Below are positions 1 to 7,121 of a DNA stretch of 64,000 bases, piece by piece (within the stretch, counting starts at the first letter, position 1; each line of letters opens with the position of its first letter). The notes beneath the pieces were generated by a model that was not told the origin of the DNA, did no database searches, and worked only from the letters and a program-made list of their open reading frames with translations. Source of the DNA: an uncultured Alphaproteobacteria bacterium (GTDB taxonomy: Bacteria; Pseudomonadota; Alphaproteobacteria; Caulobacterales; Aquidulcibacteraceae); assembly GCA_902826245.1 (NCBI GenBank), contig CADEEA010000001.1:1-64000 (forward strand), given 5' to 3'. Position numbers and translations under genes: made by a program.

Positions 1-1
1 C

Positions 2-160
2 GCGCTCGCGCCCAAATACGGCTACGACCGCGCCGCCAAAATCGCCAAAACCGCGCACAAGAATGGGACAACATTGCGCGAAGAGGCCTTGAAGGACGGC
101 ATCCCTGCAGAGGACTTCGACGCTATTGTGCGGCCAGAGAAGATGATCGGCCCCGGCTGA
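2..160 (+). CDS. fumC: Fumarate hydratase class II, C-terminal end (partial)
   Basis: The window opens inside this gene; only the last 52 codons are present, ending in TGA. The tail reads as the helical C-terminus of class II fumarases: a [15 protein letters not shown] stretch, then LREEAL and a final VRPEKMIGP. That is the usual FumC ending, where a VxPExM motif precedes the stop. The enzyme interconverts fumarate and malate in the cytosolic TCA cycle. The catalytic domain lies outside the window, so activity cannot be judged. It converges with the TIR gene that ends 8 bases downstream. Confidence 0.9.
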   Translation, partial: ALAPKYGYDRAAKIAKTAHKNGTTLREEALKDGIPAEDFDAIVRPEKMIGPG

Positions 161-167
161 CGCGCGG

Positions 168-1403
168 CTAATTTGGCGTCTGGAATACGCCGTCCACCCA
201 ATTCCCAGCACGAGCGACGGCGCCGTCGGGCGACAATTCTACACCCACCCCGAACAGTACGCCGTTGCGCCACTCGCCAATCAATTGAACGCCGCTGTCG
301 AGCGTCATCACACCGCGGCCATGAGCGTGATCGTCGTCAACGCCGCCGAAATACCGCGCACTCGCCTGGGCCCGCCACACCGCCTCGCCCGCTTCGCGTG
401 CGCGCGCGAAATGCGGCGCGGTTAAGGAACTGTAGTAAACTGCTCCACGCCCGGTCAGCCTGTTGCCTTCGAAGTCGCCATAATGAGCTTGTATGCCGTC
501 GTCATGTTCGTCGCCATAAGTGTAGACGCCGGGGCCGCGATACCAGGAAGTCGTGGCGTCCGTGCCAAAGTTGCCCGCATATTCATCGCGATCCGGCCTT
601 TGATACACGCCCAACGACACGCTCCCGGGAGGCCTGGGCTGGCCCGCATAACTTGATCCATCGCCGTATGACATCGTTTCATAGCCCTGCTCGCGGTTGA
701 GGGCGCGTCGTTGGTAGCGGCGGGCTTCTTCTTCTGCAACGCGCCCCCGCGCGCTGGCCTCCTCGCCTGCCGTGGCGTCAGCACGCGCGAGTTCAACGAC
801 GCGCGCGACATCGGGCGCCAAATCCAATGTAGGCGCCGCCAGCGGCGCCGCGACGTACAATTGCGGCGGCCATCTGAACGCGAAACTCGCAGCGCCAAGG
901 CCCAGAACGACAACCACGCTTGCCGCAACGCTGGCCAAGAGCGGCGCCAGCTTTGGCCGCCCCTTTGGCGGCCGCGTGGTGTTCACTGGGGGTGCGCGCC
1001 CCTCCACCACGGCGGTGACCTGCTCAACGAAACTGCGCCAATACGGATGCTGCGCATCGCCGCGCCAAGCGGATAGATCGGTTATCTGCAAGTGTCGAAA
1101 TGCGAGCGGCGGGCGCACGCCTTCCTCCAGAACCACCGAGAACAGGCTCTTGTTCTGGTGCATCGCCTCCTGCGCCTCATTGATCACCCAGCGCGCGCGG
1201 GAGACATCCATTGTGTTTTTCGACCAGCAGACGATCGCCACTTTCGCGCTGTTGAGGTGCTGTTCTATCCATTGGTGAAAATTGGCGTCGCCTGGAATTT
1301 CCTGGTCCCATGAGACCTGCAGACCCGAACTTTCCAACCCTTGCGCCATCGTGGCGACAAGGCCCTTGTCTTCCCGCTTGTACGAAATGAACACGTCAGC
1401 CAT
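168..1403 (-). CDS. Membrane-anchored TIR-domain protein with C-terminal MORN-like repeats
   Basis: This 411-residue protein opens with a TIR_2-type domain (about residues 1-135) starting MADVFISYKRED and carrying a W72-V-I-N-E76 motif at the place of the TIR NADase catalytic glutamate. A proline-rich linker leads to one membrane helix (about 152-176), then an Ala/Glu/Arg coiled-coil-like stretch (about 198-236). The C-terminal third has glycine/tyrosine MORN-like units (GPGVYTYGD, GRGAVYY, GRGVMTLDSG). The start at 1403 was chosen because it gives the same N-terminus as the two TIR genes downstream; an in-frame start at 1475 would add 24 unrelated residues. TIR domains are known as NAD+-cleaving effectors or adaptors. 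Here a cytosolic TIR with an extracytoplasmic sensor is inferred. No enzymatic role is proven. Confidence 0.85.
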   Translation of the reverse strand: MADVFISYKREDKGLVATMAQGLESSGLQVSWDQEIPGDANFHQWIEQHLNSAKVAIVCWSKNTMDVSRARWVINEAQEAMHQNKSLFSVVLEEGVRPPLAFRHLQITDLSAWRGDAQHPYWRSFVEQVTAVVEGRAPPVNTTRPPKGRPKLAPLLASVAASVVVVLGLGAASFAFRWPPQLYVAAPLAAPTLDLAPDVARVVELARADATAGEEASARGRVAEEEARRYQRRALNREQGYETMSYGDGSSYAGQPRPPGSVSLGVYQRPDRDEYAGNFGTDATTSWYRGPGVYTYGDEHDDGIQAHYGDFEGNRLTGRGAVYYSSLTAPHFARAREAGEAVWRAQASARYFGGVDDDHAHGRGVMTLDSGVQLIGEWRNGVLFGVGVELSPDGAVARAGNWVDGVFQTPN

Positions 1404-1565
1404 GATATCCGCCCCGATCTCGCGCGCTCCCCAAAAGCGCCATTCCGAGCCCATCCCTGCGGCCCATTGATCCACATCAACAAGTCCCGCGTAACGCTCA
1501 GTATCATTACGTAAACACCGAAACTAGCCCTTGGCCGGGCGAAGAAGCGAGCTTAAGTCCAGCCC

Positions 1566-1760
1566 ATGGGCGATGTGATTAATCTAAGGCGAGCGCGGAA
1601 GGCGAAGTCCAGAGCCGCCGATGACGCAAAAGCCAGCGAAAATCGCGCCGCCCATGGGCGCAGCAAGGCAGAAAAATTTCTGACGAAGGCAAACGAAGAT
1701 GTCGCAACTCGCAAGCTCGATCATCACAAACTTGGCGCCTCCGACAACGCGGATGAATAA
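1566..1760 (+). CDS. DUF4169 family small basic protein
   Basis: This 64-residue protein starts GDVINLRRARKAK, followed by an alanine/lysine-rich helix with RSKAEKFLTKANED and KLDHHKL. That pattern is typical of the alphaproteobacterial DUF4169 family, whose function is unknown. The gene overlaps the following ribbon-helix-helix gene by 8 bases, the usual arrangement for this pair, so the two are probably translationally coupled. It is highly charged and lacks a signal peptide or membrane segment. Both genes lie on the plus strand between TIR genes on the minus strand. Confidence 0.8.
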   Translation: MGDVINLRRARKAKSRAADDAKASENRAAHGRSKAEKFLTKANEDVATRKLDHHKLGASDNADE

Positions 1761-1977
1761 AGGCGCGCTGCAAAAGCGTTCCATGCGGATCGCGGGCCAC
1801 CGCACTTCGATCGCGCTGGAGCCCGAGTTCTGGGAAGCGCTCGAGCGCATTGCACGCTCGCGCGTGGCCAGCATGCCAGCGCTTATCGCCTCCATCGACG
1901 CCAAGCGCGCCGAAGAGGCGCCGGAAGCGTCGCTCGCTTCGGCGGTGCGCGTGTTCGTGCTGCAGCACAAAATCTGA
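1753..1977 (+). CDS. Ribbon-helix-helix domain protein
   Basis: This 74-residue protein resembles the RHH_4 family. It has a short strand (KRSMRIAGHRTSIALE) followed by a helix beginning PEFWEALERIARSR, then a tail ending in VRVFVLQHKI. The family is taken to be DNA-binding and resembles Arc/MetJ folds, but targets are unknown. The ATG at 1753 was preferred over an upstream in-frame codon at 1699 because it overlaps the DUF4169 stop and begins right before the conserved domain. It may act with DUF4169; that is inference from conserved pairing. Confidence 0.8.
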   Translation: MNKGALQKRSMRIAGHRTSIALEPEFWEALERIARSRVASMPALIASIDAKRAEEAPEASLASAVRVFVLQHKI

Positions 1978-1993
1978 GGAGGCGCTCCCCGCT

Positions 1994-3037
1994 TTACCCT
2001 ACGCGCCGCCCATACAACGCCAGCGCATAATCGCAGGGCGCAGCGCTACAATTGTACATCTGCACCTGGATGACATGGTTGCCATTGTACCCTGGTAGAA
2101 GCGCAACCATCGGCTGGCTGGTCACCGCTGTATCCTGGGCCAGCATGGCGCCGGAAGCGTCGTACATGATCAGATCGAGATCGCCGCAATCGGCGTCGCA
2201 CACGCCGAGTACGCGATACTCGACGCCCATGTAAAGTTCCGCGGGTACGTTCCAGGTCTGCCCTTGCGCGAGCGAGCCCGAGAAGGGCTGCCCCACCACC
2301 TGAAACCCCTGTTGCGACAACGCCATCTGCGCCTGCTGCAATTGCGAGAGAATGACGTTCTGCGGCTGCGCTCCTGCTGCAGCGGACGGCGGCAGCTGAG
2401 ATGGAGCTTGTTGCTGCAGGGGCGGCGCGTATGCGGCCTGCTGAGGCGGTCCAGGCGGAGCGGCCTGCTCCGTCATTATGCCAATCACACCCAGCACCCC
2501 AATCGTAGCGACCACAGCCCCTGCCACCCATACCCAGACCGGCGCGCGCCCCCGCGGCGTCACGGGCTGCGTGACCGCAGTTTGCACCGGCTTAGCGTGC
2601 GCGCGCGGCGGCGCGCTCATGCCGGGTTGCGGCCGCGGCGGTGCTTGCCGCTGTGAAGCCGCGCGCACGGCCTCGACAAAGCGGCGCCAATCGGGATGTT
2701 CCTGATCGCCGCTCCAGTTCGAGAGATCGGCGCCTTGCACCTCGCCAAATCCAAACGGTGCGGGCGTCGCATCCAACATCGCCGGGATCAGCACGCCTTT
2801 GTCGCGGCCGAGACGCGCCTCCTCGCGCACCCATTGCGACTTCGCCGAGTGTTCGCTCCACAACACGATCAGCGCTTTGCACTGCGCCAGTTTCTGCTCG
2901 ATGTAATCGGCCCAGGTCGTGCCAGGCGGGATTTCGCTATCCCAGAACACTTCCAATCCAAGTGCATTGAGGCCGAGCGCTACCTGCTCGGCGCGAGCGC
3001 GGTCTTCGCGCGCGTAAGATAGAAAAACGTCAGCCAT
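1994..3037 (-). CDS. Membrane-anchored TIR-domain protein with four-cysteine C-terminal domain
   Basis: This 347-residue protein has a TIR_2 domain (about 1-128) with MADVFLSYARED and SQWVREE (W69, E72/E73). A proline-rich linker follows, then one membrane helix (about 166-188), a Gln/Pro-rich spacer, and a beta-rich C-terminal domain (about 245-345). That domain has cysteines at 280, 284, 330 and 335, probably extracytoplasmic. Its first 125 residues closely match the TIR gene downstream at 3065-3916. The C-terminal domain matches the secreted protein at 11275-11721 with identical cysteine spacing. A GAGAGGA Shine-Dalgarno lies before the ATG. The gene is probably co-oriented with, and possibly co-transcribed after, the neighbouring TIR gene. 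The predicted topology is TIR inside and sensor outside. Function is unproven. Confidence 0.85.
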   Translation of the reverse strand: MADVFLSYAREDRARAEQVALGLNALGLEVFWDSEIPPGTTWADYIEQKLAQCKALIVLWSEHSAKSQWVREEARLGRDKGVLIPAMLDATPAPFGFGEVQGADLSNWSGDQEHPDWRRFVEAVRAASQRQAPPRPQPGMSAPPRAHAKPVQTAVTQPVTPRGRAPVWVWVAGAVVATIGVLGVIGIMTEQAAPPGPPQQAAYAPPLQQQAPSQLPPSAAAGAQPQNVILSQLQQAQMALSQQGFQVVGQPFSGSLAQGQTWNVPAELYMGVEYRVLGVCDADCGDLDLIMYDASGAMLAQDTAVTSQPMVALLPGYNGNHVIQVQMYNCSAAPCDYALALYGRRVG

Positions 3038-3064
3038 CGCATTTCCTCTCGAAATTCTGTTGCG

Positions 3065-3916
3065 TCAACCGCCCTTGGGGTCGGCGCCATATTGGTTTGG
3101 GCCCCGCTGTCCCGGCACGCAGGCAAAAATGACGGCGGGCAGAAGGCCAAACGATGGGATCGCCGTGAGGGCCGCAAGCCAGCCTGACTGGCCAAAATCA
3201 TGCGCGCGGCGACTGGCGGCGCTGGTCATCGGGATGACCAAGGCGAGATACGCCAAGCCCGCAAACATGTAGGTGTTGACCTCGCCAGTATAGGGATTGA
3301 TTCCAAATGTCTCGATATCGAGCATGATTGCGGCGCAAAGCGCCAGAAACGCAAACACGACGAACCACGCCAATTCCGAGCGCCGCGCGCGCCCGGTCCC
3401 ATCTGCGAAGTGACGCAGGCACTTCCACACATAGCCGAACGGCGACAGGTGCGTCGCCCCGCTCGCGGGCGTTACCATCTGCGCAGCGGCGAATTGTGGT
3501 TGTAGCCGAGCCGCAGGTGCGGGGACGCCGCGGACGATGGTGTGCACTGCGTTCGCCAGACGCGCCCATTCCGGAAAATTGGGCGCCCCGTTCCACGCCG
3601 ATAAATCCGCGGCCTGCACCTCGCCGAAGCCGAACGGAGGCGTAGCACCTCCAAGCACGACGGGCACGAGCTTGCCTTTGTCGCGCCCCATACGGGCCTC
3701 TTCGCGGACCCATTGCGAACCGACCGAATGCGCGCTCCACACCACGATCACGGCTTTGCACGCCGAGAGTTTGCCCTCGATGTAGTCCGCCCAGGTTTGC
3801 CCAGGTGGAATCTCAGTGTCCCAGAAGCACTCGAGCCCTATCGCTTGCAGGCCGCGCGCAATCATGTCCGCGTGGGGGCGGTCCTCGCGCGCATACGATA
3901 TGAAAACATCGGCCAT
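3065..3916 (-). CDS. TIR-domain protein fused to DUF805 membrane domain
   Basis: This 283-residue protein has a TIR_2 domain (about 1-130; MADVFISYARED, SQWVREE with W69 and E72/E73). After a short linker comes a DUF805 module (about 160-275). DUF805 is recognisable by GRARRSELAWFVVF, a four-helix membrane layout, RRAHDFGQSGW and a final PGQRGPNQYG. DUF805 proteins are inner-membrane proteins of unknown function, usually without TIR. The TIR half is very similar to the gene ending 28 bases downstream (1994-3037), so the two likely arose by duplication and then swapped C-terminal modules. A role in sensing membrane state and acting on NAD+ is inference only. Confidence 0.85.
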   Translation of the reverse strand: MADVFISYAREDRPHADMIARGLQAIGLECFWDTEIPPGQTWADYIEGKLSACKAVIVVWSAHSVGSQWVREEARMGRDKGKLVPVVLGGATPPFGFGEVQAADLSAWNGAPNFPEWARLANAVHTIVRGVPAPAARLQPQFAAAQMVTPASGATHLSPFGYVWKCLRHFADGTGRARRSELAWFVVFAFLALCAAIMLDIETFGINPYTGEVNTYMFAGLAYLALVIPMTSAASRRAHDFGQSGWLAALTAIPSFGLLPAVIFACVPGQRGPNQYGADPKGG

Positions 3917-3989
3917 TCGCGTCTCGCCAGTCTGAATCGCTGCCCGAGACTAACGTAGCGCGGCAAACCGGCGAAGCCCTTTGACGCGG

Positions 3990-4115
3990 TTACACAATAT
4001 TCACGAAGCGCCGGTCTCGGTATTGATCCTTGAGGCGCAGCCAGGCCATAGGCCAAGGCAAATTCTCCTCGTCACGGCGGGCTTTGAGCCACACGTCGCG
4101 AGGAACATCCGCCAT
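3990..4115 (-). CDS. Small hypothetical ORF (41 aa)
   Basis: A 41-codon reading frame starts 11 bases after the stop of the SRPBCC gene at 4127 and ends in TAA. The product is charged and tryptophan-rich, starting MADVPRDVWLKARRDEENLP and ending RRFVNIV. It has no signal or membrane segment. I do not recognise it. Its position at the tail of the ArsR-SRPBCC operon and its plausible residue composition argue for a real short gene. The weak ribosome binding site (GCGGAAT) and short length argue for caution. Confidence 0.35.
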   Translation of the reverse strand: MADVPRDVWLKARRDEENLPWPMAWLRLKDQYRDRRFVNIV

Positions 4116-4126
4116 GCTAAATTCCG

Positions 4127-4570
4127 CTACCCGCCACGCTCCAGAAGGGACTTAAGGAGCGCCAGATCCTTGCTGTTCGCCCGCTTCATAGCCATGGCCA
4201 TTAGCGGCGCCATAAGCGCGCCGAACCCCGATGGCTGGCCACGATTGCGCAATGTCATCTGCGCTCGCTCTGGCCCCAGCGCCGACCATTCATAGGTCGT
4301 CTCCATCGGAAACGGCCCCTCGGCCGTACGCATGACGAACCTGGCGTTCGGCTCGAAGACAACGACCTCATAAGTGTAGGCGAGACGCTGCCCTAGAAAC
4401 TCTGCGACGAAGGCGAGCTTTGAACCAAGCGCCAGCGGCTTCGGCGTTATCCACGCAACCGACTTGATGTTCACGTACCATTTCGGCGCATTGTCGGGAT
4501 CGGCGGCAAAAGCCGCCACCACGGCAAGCGGCCGTTTGATCTCGGCTCGGGTGACAACATCGACTTGCAT
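4127..4570 (-). CDS. SRPBCC-fold protein (polyketide cyclase/START-like)
   Basis: This 147-residue protein has the SRPBCC pattern: VTRAEIKRPLAVVAAF, then PDNAPKWY, strands such as LAYTYEVVVFEPNARFVM, and a long C-terminal helix (ALMAPLMAMAMKRANSKDLALLKSLLE). These helix-grip folds bind hydrophobic ligands; no catalytic residues are evident. The ATG at 4570 lies one base after the stop of the preceding AHSA1-type gene, showing tight translational coupling. It is the third gene of an arsR-led operon, so it is probably repressed by that regulator. The ligand is unknown. Confidence 0.85.
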   Translation of the reverse strand: MQVDVVTRAEIKRPLAVVAAFAADPDNAPKWYVNIKSVAWITPKPLALGSKLAFVAEFLGQRLAYTYEVVVFEPNARFVMRTAEGPFPMETTYEWSALGPERAQMTLRNRGQPSGFGALMAPLMAMAMKRANSKDLALLKSLLERGG

Positions 4571-4571
4571 C

Positions 4572-5045
4572 CTAATGATGTTCTGCGTAGCCGGCGAAAC
4601 GCTGGCTGAACACCGTTTCCCAACCGCTGTTGTAATTGTCGCGCATCTTCGCCCCCTCTTCGCCCATGCGCTCCCAGTTCTCATGCGTGAGCGTGACGCG
4701 GCAGCTGGCTTCGCCGAGCGGCGCGAAGCGTACGGAAACCAGCGTGGCCTGGTCCGCCGGGCGCCCCATCGTCCATTGCATCGCAAAGCGCGCGCCGGGC
4801 TCGTAAGCGTCTACCTCGCCCCAATCCAGTTCGCGGCCATCGTTGAGCGTCTCATAGATGCGCCCGCCGACGTGCGGCTCGACAGTGACGCCAGTCGTCA
4901 CTTCGCCGGCGGCAGTCTTGGCGCGCGTGTGCGTTTCCAACGGCCACCAACGGCCGATCTCGGCCGTGAAAATGTGGAACGCATCCATGGCCGAGCGGCG
5001 CACTTCGATGCTCTTGATGACGGGCGCTATTTCAACAACGCTCAT
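4572..5045 (-). CDS. SRPBCC/AHSA1-type protein
   Basis: This 157-residue protein of the Activator-of-Hsp90-homologue-1 (AHSA1)/SRPBCC family has SIEVRRSAMDAFHIFT, IGRWWPLETH, PHVGGRIYE, WGEVDAYEPGARF and a C-terminal NYNSGWETVFSQRFAGY. The last is the characteristic GW..VL-type helix. Proteins like this are commonly encoded right after an ArsR regulator, as here. The start at 5045 lies 2 bases after the arsR stop; a longer frame to 5111 would run into arsR. Function is unknown but ligand binding is likely. Regulation by the upstream ArsR protein is inferred from the operon layout and operator. Confidence 0.88.
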   Translation of the reverse strand: MSVVEIAPVIKSIEVRRSAMDAFHIFTAEIGRWWPLETHTRAKTAAGEVTTGVTVEPHVGGRIYETLNDGRELDWGEVDAYEPGARFAMQWTMGRPADQATLVSVRFAPLGEASCRVTLTHENWERMGEEGAKMRDNYNSGWETVFSQRFAGYAEHH

Positions 5046-5047
5046 GA

Positions 5048-5347
5048 TTACTCGTTCTCCGCATGATCCTTGAAGCGCGTCAGCGCCTCGTCCCAGAAGC
5101 CGTCGAGCCAATCGCGCAACTCGCGCAAACCCTCGGCGTGAATGCGATAGATGCGCGCCGTCCCGCGCGGCTCGTCGCGCACCAAGCCGGCGTCTTTCAG
5201 CGCCTTCAGGTGCTGCGACACCGCCGGACGGCTGACGGGCATGTCGCGCGCGATCTCCCCCACGCTCGCCGAACCAGAACGCAGGCGCTCAAACACCGCG
5301 CGGCGGGTGGGATCGGCGAGGGTGGAGAGCGCCATTGTGTAAGACAT
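5048..5347 (-). CDS. ArsR/SmtB-family winged-helix repressor
   Basis: This 99-residue protein has the ArsR winged-helix order: LADPTRRAVFERLR, then SVGEIARDMPVSRPAVSQHLKALKDAGLV as recognition region, and a wing DEPRGTARIYRI. No metal-binding CxC is present. It therefore belongs to the SdpR-like, non-metal subgroup that partners with SRPBCC genes. It heads an operon with two SRPBCC genes (gaps of 2 and 1 bases). A 34-base nested palindrome overlaps the start codon and is the likely autoregulatory operator. An internal ATG at 5335 is an alternative start. Confidence 0.92.
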   Translation of the reverse strand: MSYTMALSTLADPTRRAVFERLRSGSASVGEIARDMPVSRPAVSQHLKALKDAGLVRDEPRGTARIYRIHAEGLRELRDWLDGFWDEALTRFKDHAENE

Positions 5348-5380
5348 GACTTACCGTAAGTATATACTTACAATAAGTCA
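5347..5380. promoter_or_regulatory. Nested palindromic operator of the ArsR-SRPBCC operon
   Basis: A perfect 16-base palindrome (GTAAGTATATACTTAC, 5356-5371) sits inside outer arms TGACTTA (5347-5353) and TAAGTCA (5374-5380). Both palindromes share the centre between 5363 and 5364. The element abuts the arsR ATG with no Shine-Dalgarno, suggesting leaderless or start-proximal transcription. Its AT content contrasts with the surroundings. Binding by the adjacent ArsR protein is inferred. Confidence 0.75.
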
Positions 5381-5465
5381 AGCGGCTGCCCTGTGGCACA
5401 AACCGGCCGCAGCCAGCGGTGAATGCGGGCTGGGAAAATTGGCCCGGAGCTGACATCCGTCGCCG

Positions 5466-6095
5466 TCAGATTTCCAGGGTAGTTTTGCGTGGCGACTCCG
5501 GTCGTCTATCAACAAGCGAAATAATGGCTCCCAACCGAAGGTGCGAAAGGGAACGGAGCCGCCGCTCAATTCGGTTGCTGTCGAATTGGATCGAACCGAA
5601 GATTTCTGGGTCGGGGCTGAAAGTTAGCTCAGTGCCGCGTTGACGTGTTTCGCCAACAATCTTCAGCGGCACATCCAATCGCCCACGACGAAACCTCATG
5701 CAGTGCTCTGTAGCGTCGCGCCAGATGCGAAGTTCGAGCCGTTCTGAGAGTGCGTTCACTACAACGACGCCCACACCCTGCAATTCTTTGGGTTTTGCGC
5801 CGGTTTCGTGGTCGAACTTCCCGCTGCAATGAAGCTGGGTCATTACCATTTGGGGAATGGGCTCATCGCGCCATGTTTGAGTTGGAATTCCGCGTCCGTC
5901 ATCGCGCACGGTCGCTGAGCAATCGGCATTCAGCGTGATCTGGATGTTCTTGCAGTGTCCAGCCCACGCTTCGGCGAGGGCGTTGTTCGCCGCCTCTTCG
6001 ATCAAATAGTGAAGTCCCGAGCCATCGGTCACGTCCCCGACATACATCCCGGGGCGTTTGCGAACGGCTTCGATTCCGGAGACCACATCGATCAT
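5466..6095 (-). CDS. Stand-alone GyrB-type GHKL ATPase domain protein
   Basis: This 209-residue protein aligns with the N-terminal ATPase domain of DNA gyrase B. It has GIEAVRKRPGMYVGD (8-21), a Bergerat-type EEAANNALAE (33-42) keeping the catalytic Glu and the Mg-binding Asn, DDGRGIP (65-71) and MTQLHCSGKFD (85-95). The ATP-lid motif reads LQGVGVVVVNALS (105-117) where gyrases have LHGVGVSVVNALS, so the lid histidine is replaced by Gln. It stops right after the GHKL fold (LVDRRPE), with no transducer, TOPRIM or GyrA-binding part; full GyrB is about 800 residues. The start at 6095 begins just before the conserved motif. Function is unknown: it could be a decoy, an ATPase module of a defence system, or a decaying paralogue. 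Confidence 0.8.
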   Translation of the reverse strand: MIDVVSGIEAVRKRPGMYVGDVTDGSGLHYLIEEAANNALAEAWAGHCKNIQITLNADCSATVRDDGRGIPTQTWRDEPIPQMVMTQLHCSGKFDHETGAKPKELQGVGVVVVNALSERLELRIWRDATEHCMRFRRGRLDVPLKIVGETRQRGTELTFSPDPEIFGSIQFDSNRIERRLRSLSHLRLGAIISLVDRRPESPRKTTLEI

Positions 6096-6216
6096 TGGGG
6101 CAGTATAGCAGGCCAGGACAGTCACCCCAAAGTCCGTTGTCGATTCACCCCACACGCTTGCGGAGACCATAACCGTTCCCCAGCTACCAAGCGCCATTCA
6201 TCGGGAGGCAAGCATC

Positions 6217-6948
6217 ATGGCGACGCCGCACGGCATTCTAAAGGAAACGACCAAGGAAGCGCTCCTCGCCCAGGTGGACGAACTGCTGCGGACAATGCCG
6301 GGCCGCGATGAGATGCGTTGGGAACAGGCTTCATTGGTCTGGCTCGGCCAACTGAAGGCCGTCATCGCCGAATGGAGTCTGCCTGCCACCGTCGAATTGA
6401 GCTCTTACCTGAGGGATGCGCGCGACGTGATCGCGTCGGAGGCTGAGGCCGCTTACAACGGCATCCTAATTCTGCTGCACCAAGCGCACCGCGACCTCAC
6501 TATGAAACTCAACGACACGGCTGGCGTCGTCGTGCCGCACAAGGCCACCTACAACTACTTCGAGGCGGTGCGGAAGATCGTCCAGATGGCGAAGCGCGAC
6601 GTGCTCTTTGTGGACCCCTACATGGAAGCGGACTTCGTGGCGGCATACGTTCCTCACGTCGCACCGGGCGTGAAGATTCGACTCCTCGGTCGCCACAAGC
6701 TCCCGATGCTGCTTTCTGCGGTCGATGCGTTCGTAAAGGAACACGGCGCCGACATCGCCGTGCGTTCGTCGGACGACCTGCACGGGCGCTATGTCTTCAT
6801 TGACGGTCAAGCCGGTTATCAGAGCAGCGAGTCCTTCAAGGACGGCGCCAGGAATGCGCCGAGCACGATCACAGAACAGGTCGAAACGCTGGCGGCAACG
6901 ATGCAGATTTACGAGGGCATCTGGATCGCCGCGAAAGTCCAGCGTTAG
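6217..6948 (+). CDS. Phospholipase-D-like domain protein
   Basis: This 243-residue protein has a helical N-terminal half (about 1-105). The C-terminal half looks PLD-like: VLFVDPYMEADF (129-140), VKIRLLGRH (152-160), and a half HKD-type motif H189-G-R191-YVFID196 with Arg in place of Lys, followed by a GYQSSESFKDG loop. Single-HKD proteins of this kind resemble MIT_C-type or nuclease-like PLD domains. A GGGAGG Shine-Dalgarno lies 7-12 bases before the ATG. It is divergent from the GyrB-like ATPase gene across a 121-base intergenic region, so shared control is possible. The substrate (lipid or nucleic acid) is unknown. Confidence 0.7.
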   Translation: MATPHGILKETTKEALLAQVDELLRTMPGRDEMRWEQASLVWLGQLKAVIAEWSLPATVELSSYLRDARDVIASEAEAAYNGILILLHQAHRDLTMKLNDTAGVVVPHKATYNYFEAVRKIVQMAKRDVLFVDPYMEADFVAAYVPHVAPGVKIRLLGRHKLPMLLSAVDAFVKEHGADIAVRSSDDLHGRYVFIDGQAGYQSSESFKDGARNAPSTITEQVETLAATMQIYEGIWIAAKVQR

Positions 6949-7121
6949 CCGATCCGCAATCGCCGGGCCAATCTTTCGTCGGCTCTCGGCGATCGATCCC
7001 CGTTCCGCGTCACCCTAGCAAATAACGCGTCCCGCAGGCGTTTGCGCCGCATGTAATGCATGCCGGGTTCTTGTTTTGTGCTGGCCTCCGCGCCGGGCGC
7101 TGCGCTATGCTGCGGATTCGG

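Noticed and set aside
5048..5347. Arsenic-responsive ArsR linked with arsM
   Set aside because: The ArsR protein has no cysteine pair for metals, and arsM is 52 kb away.
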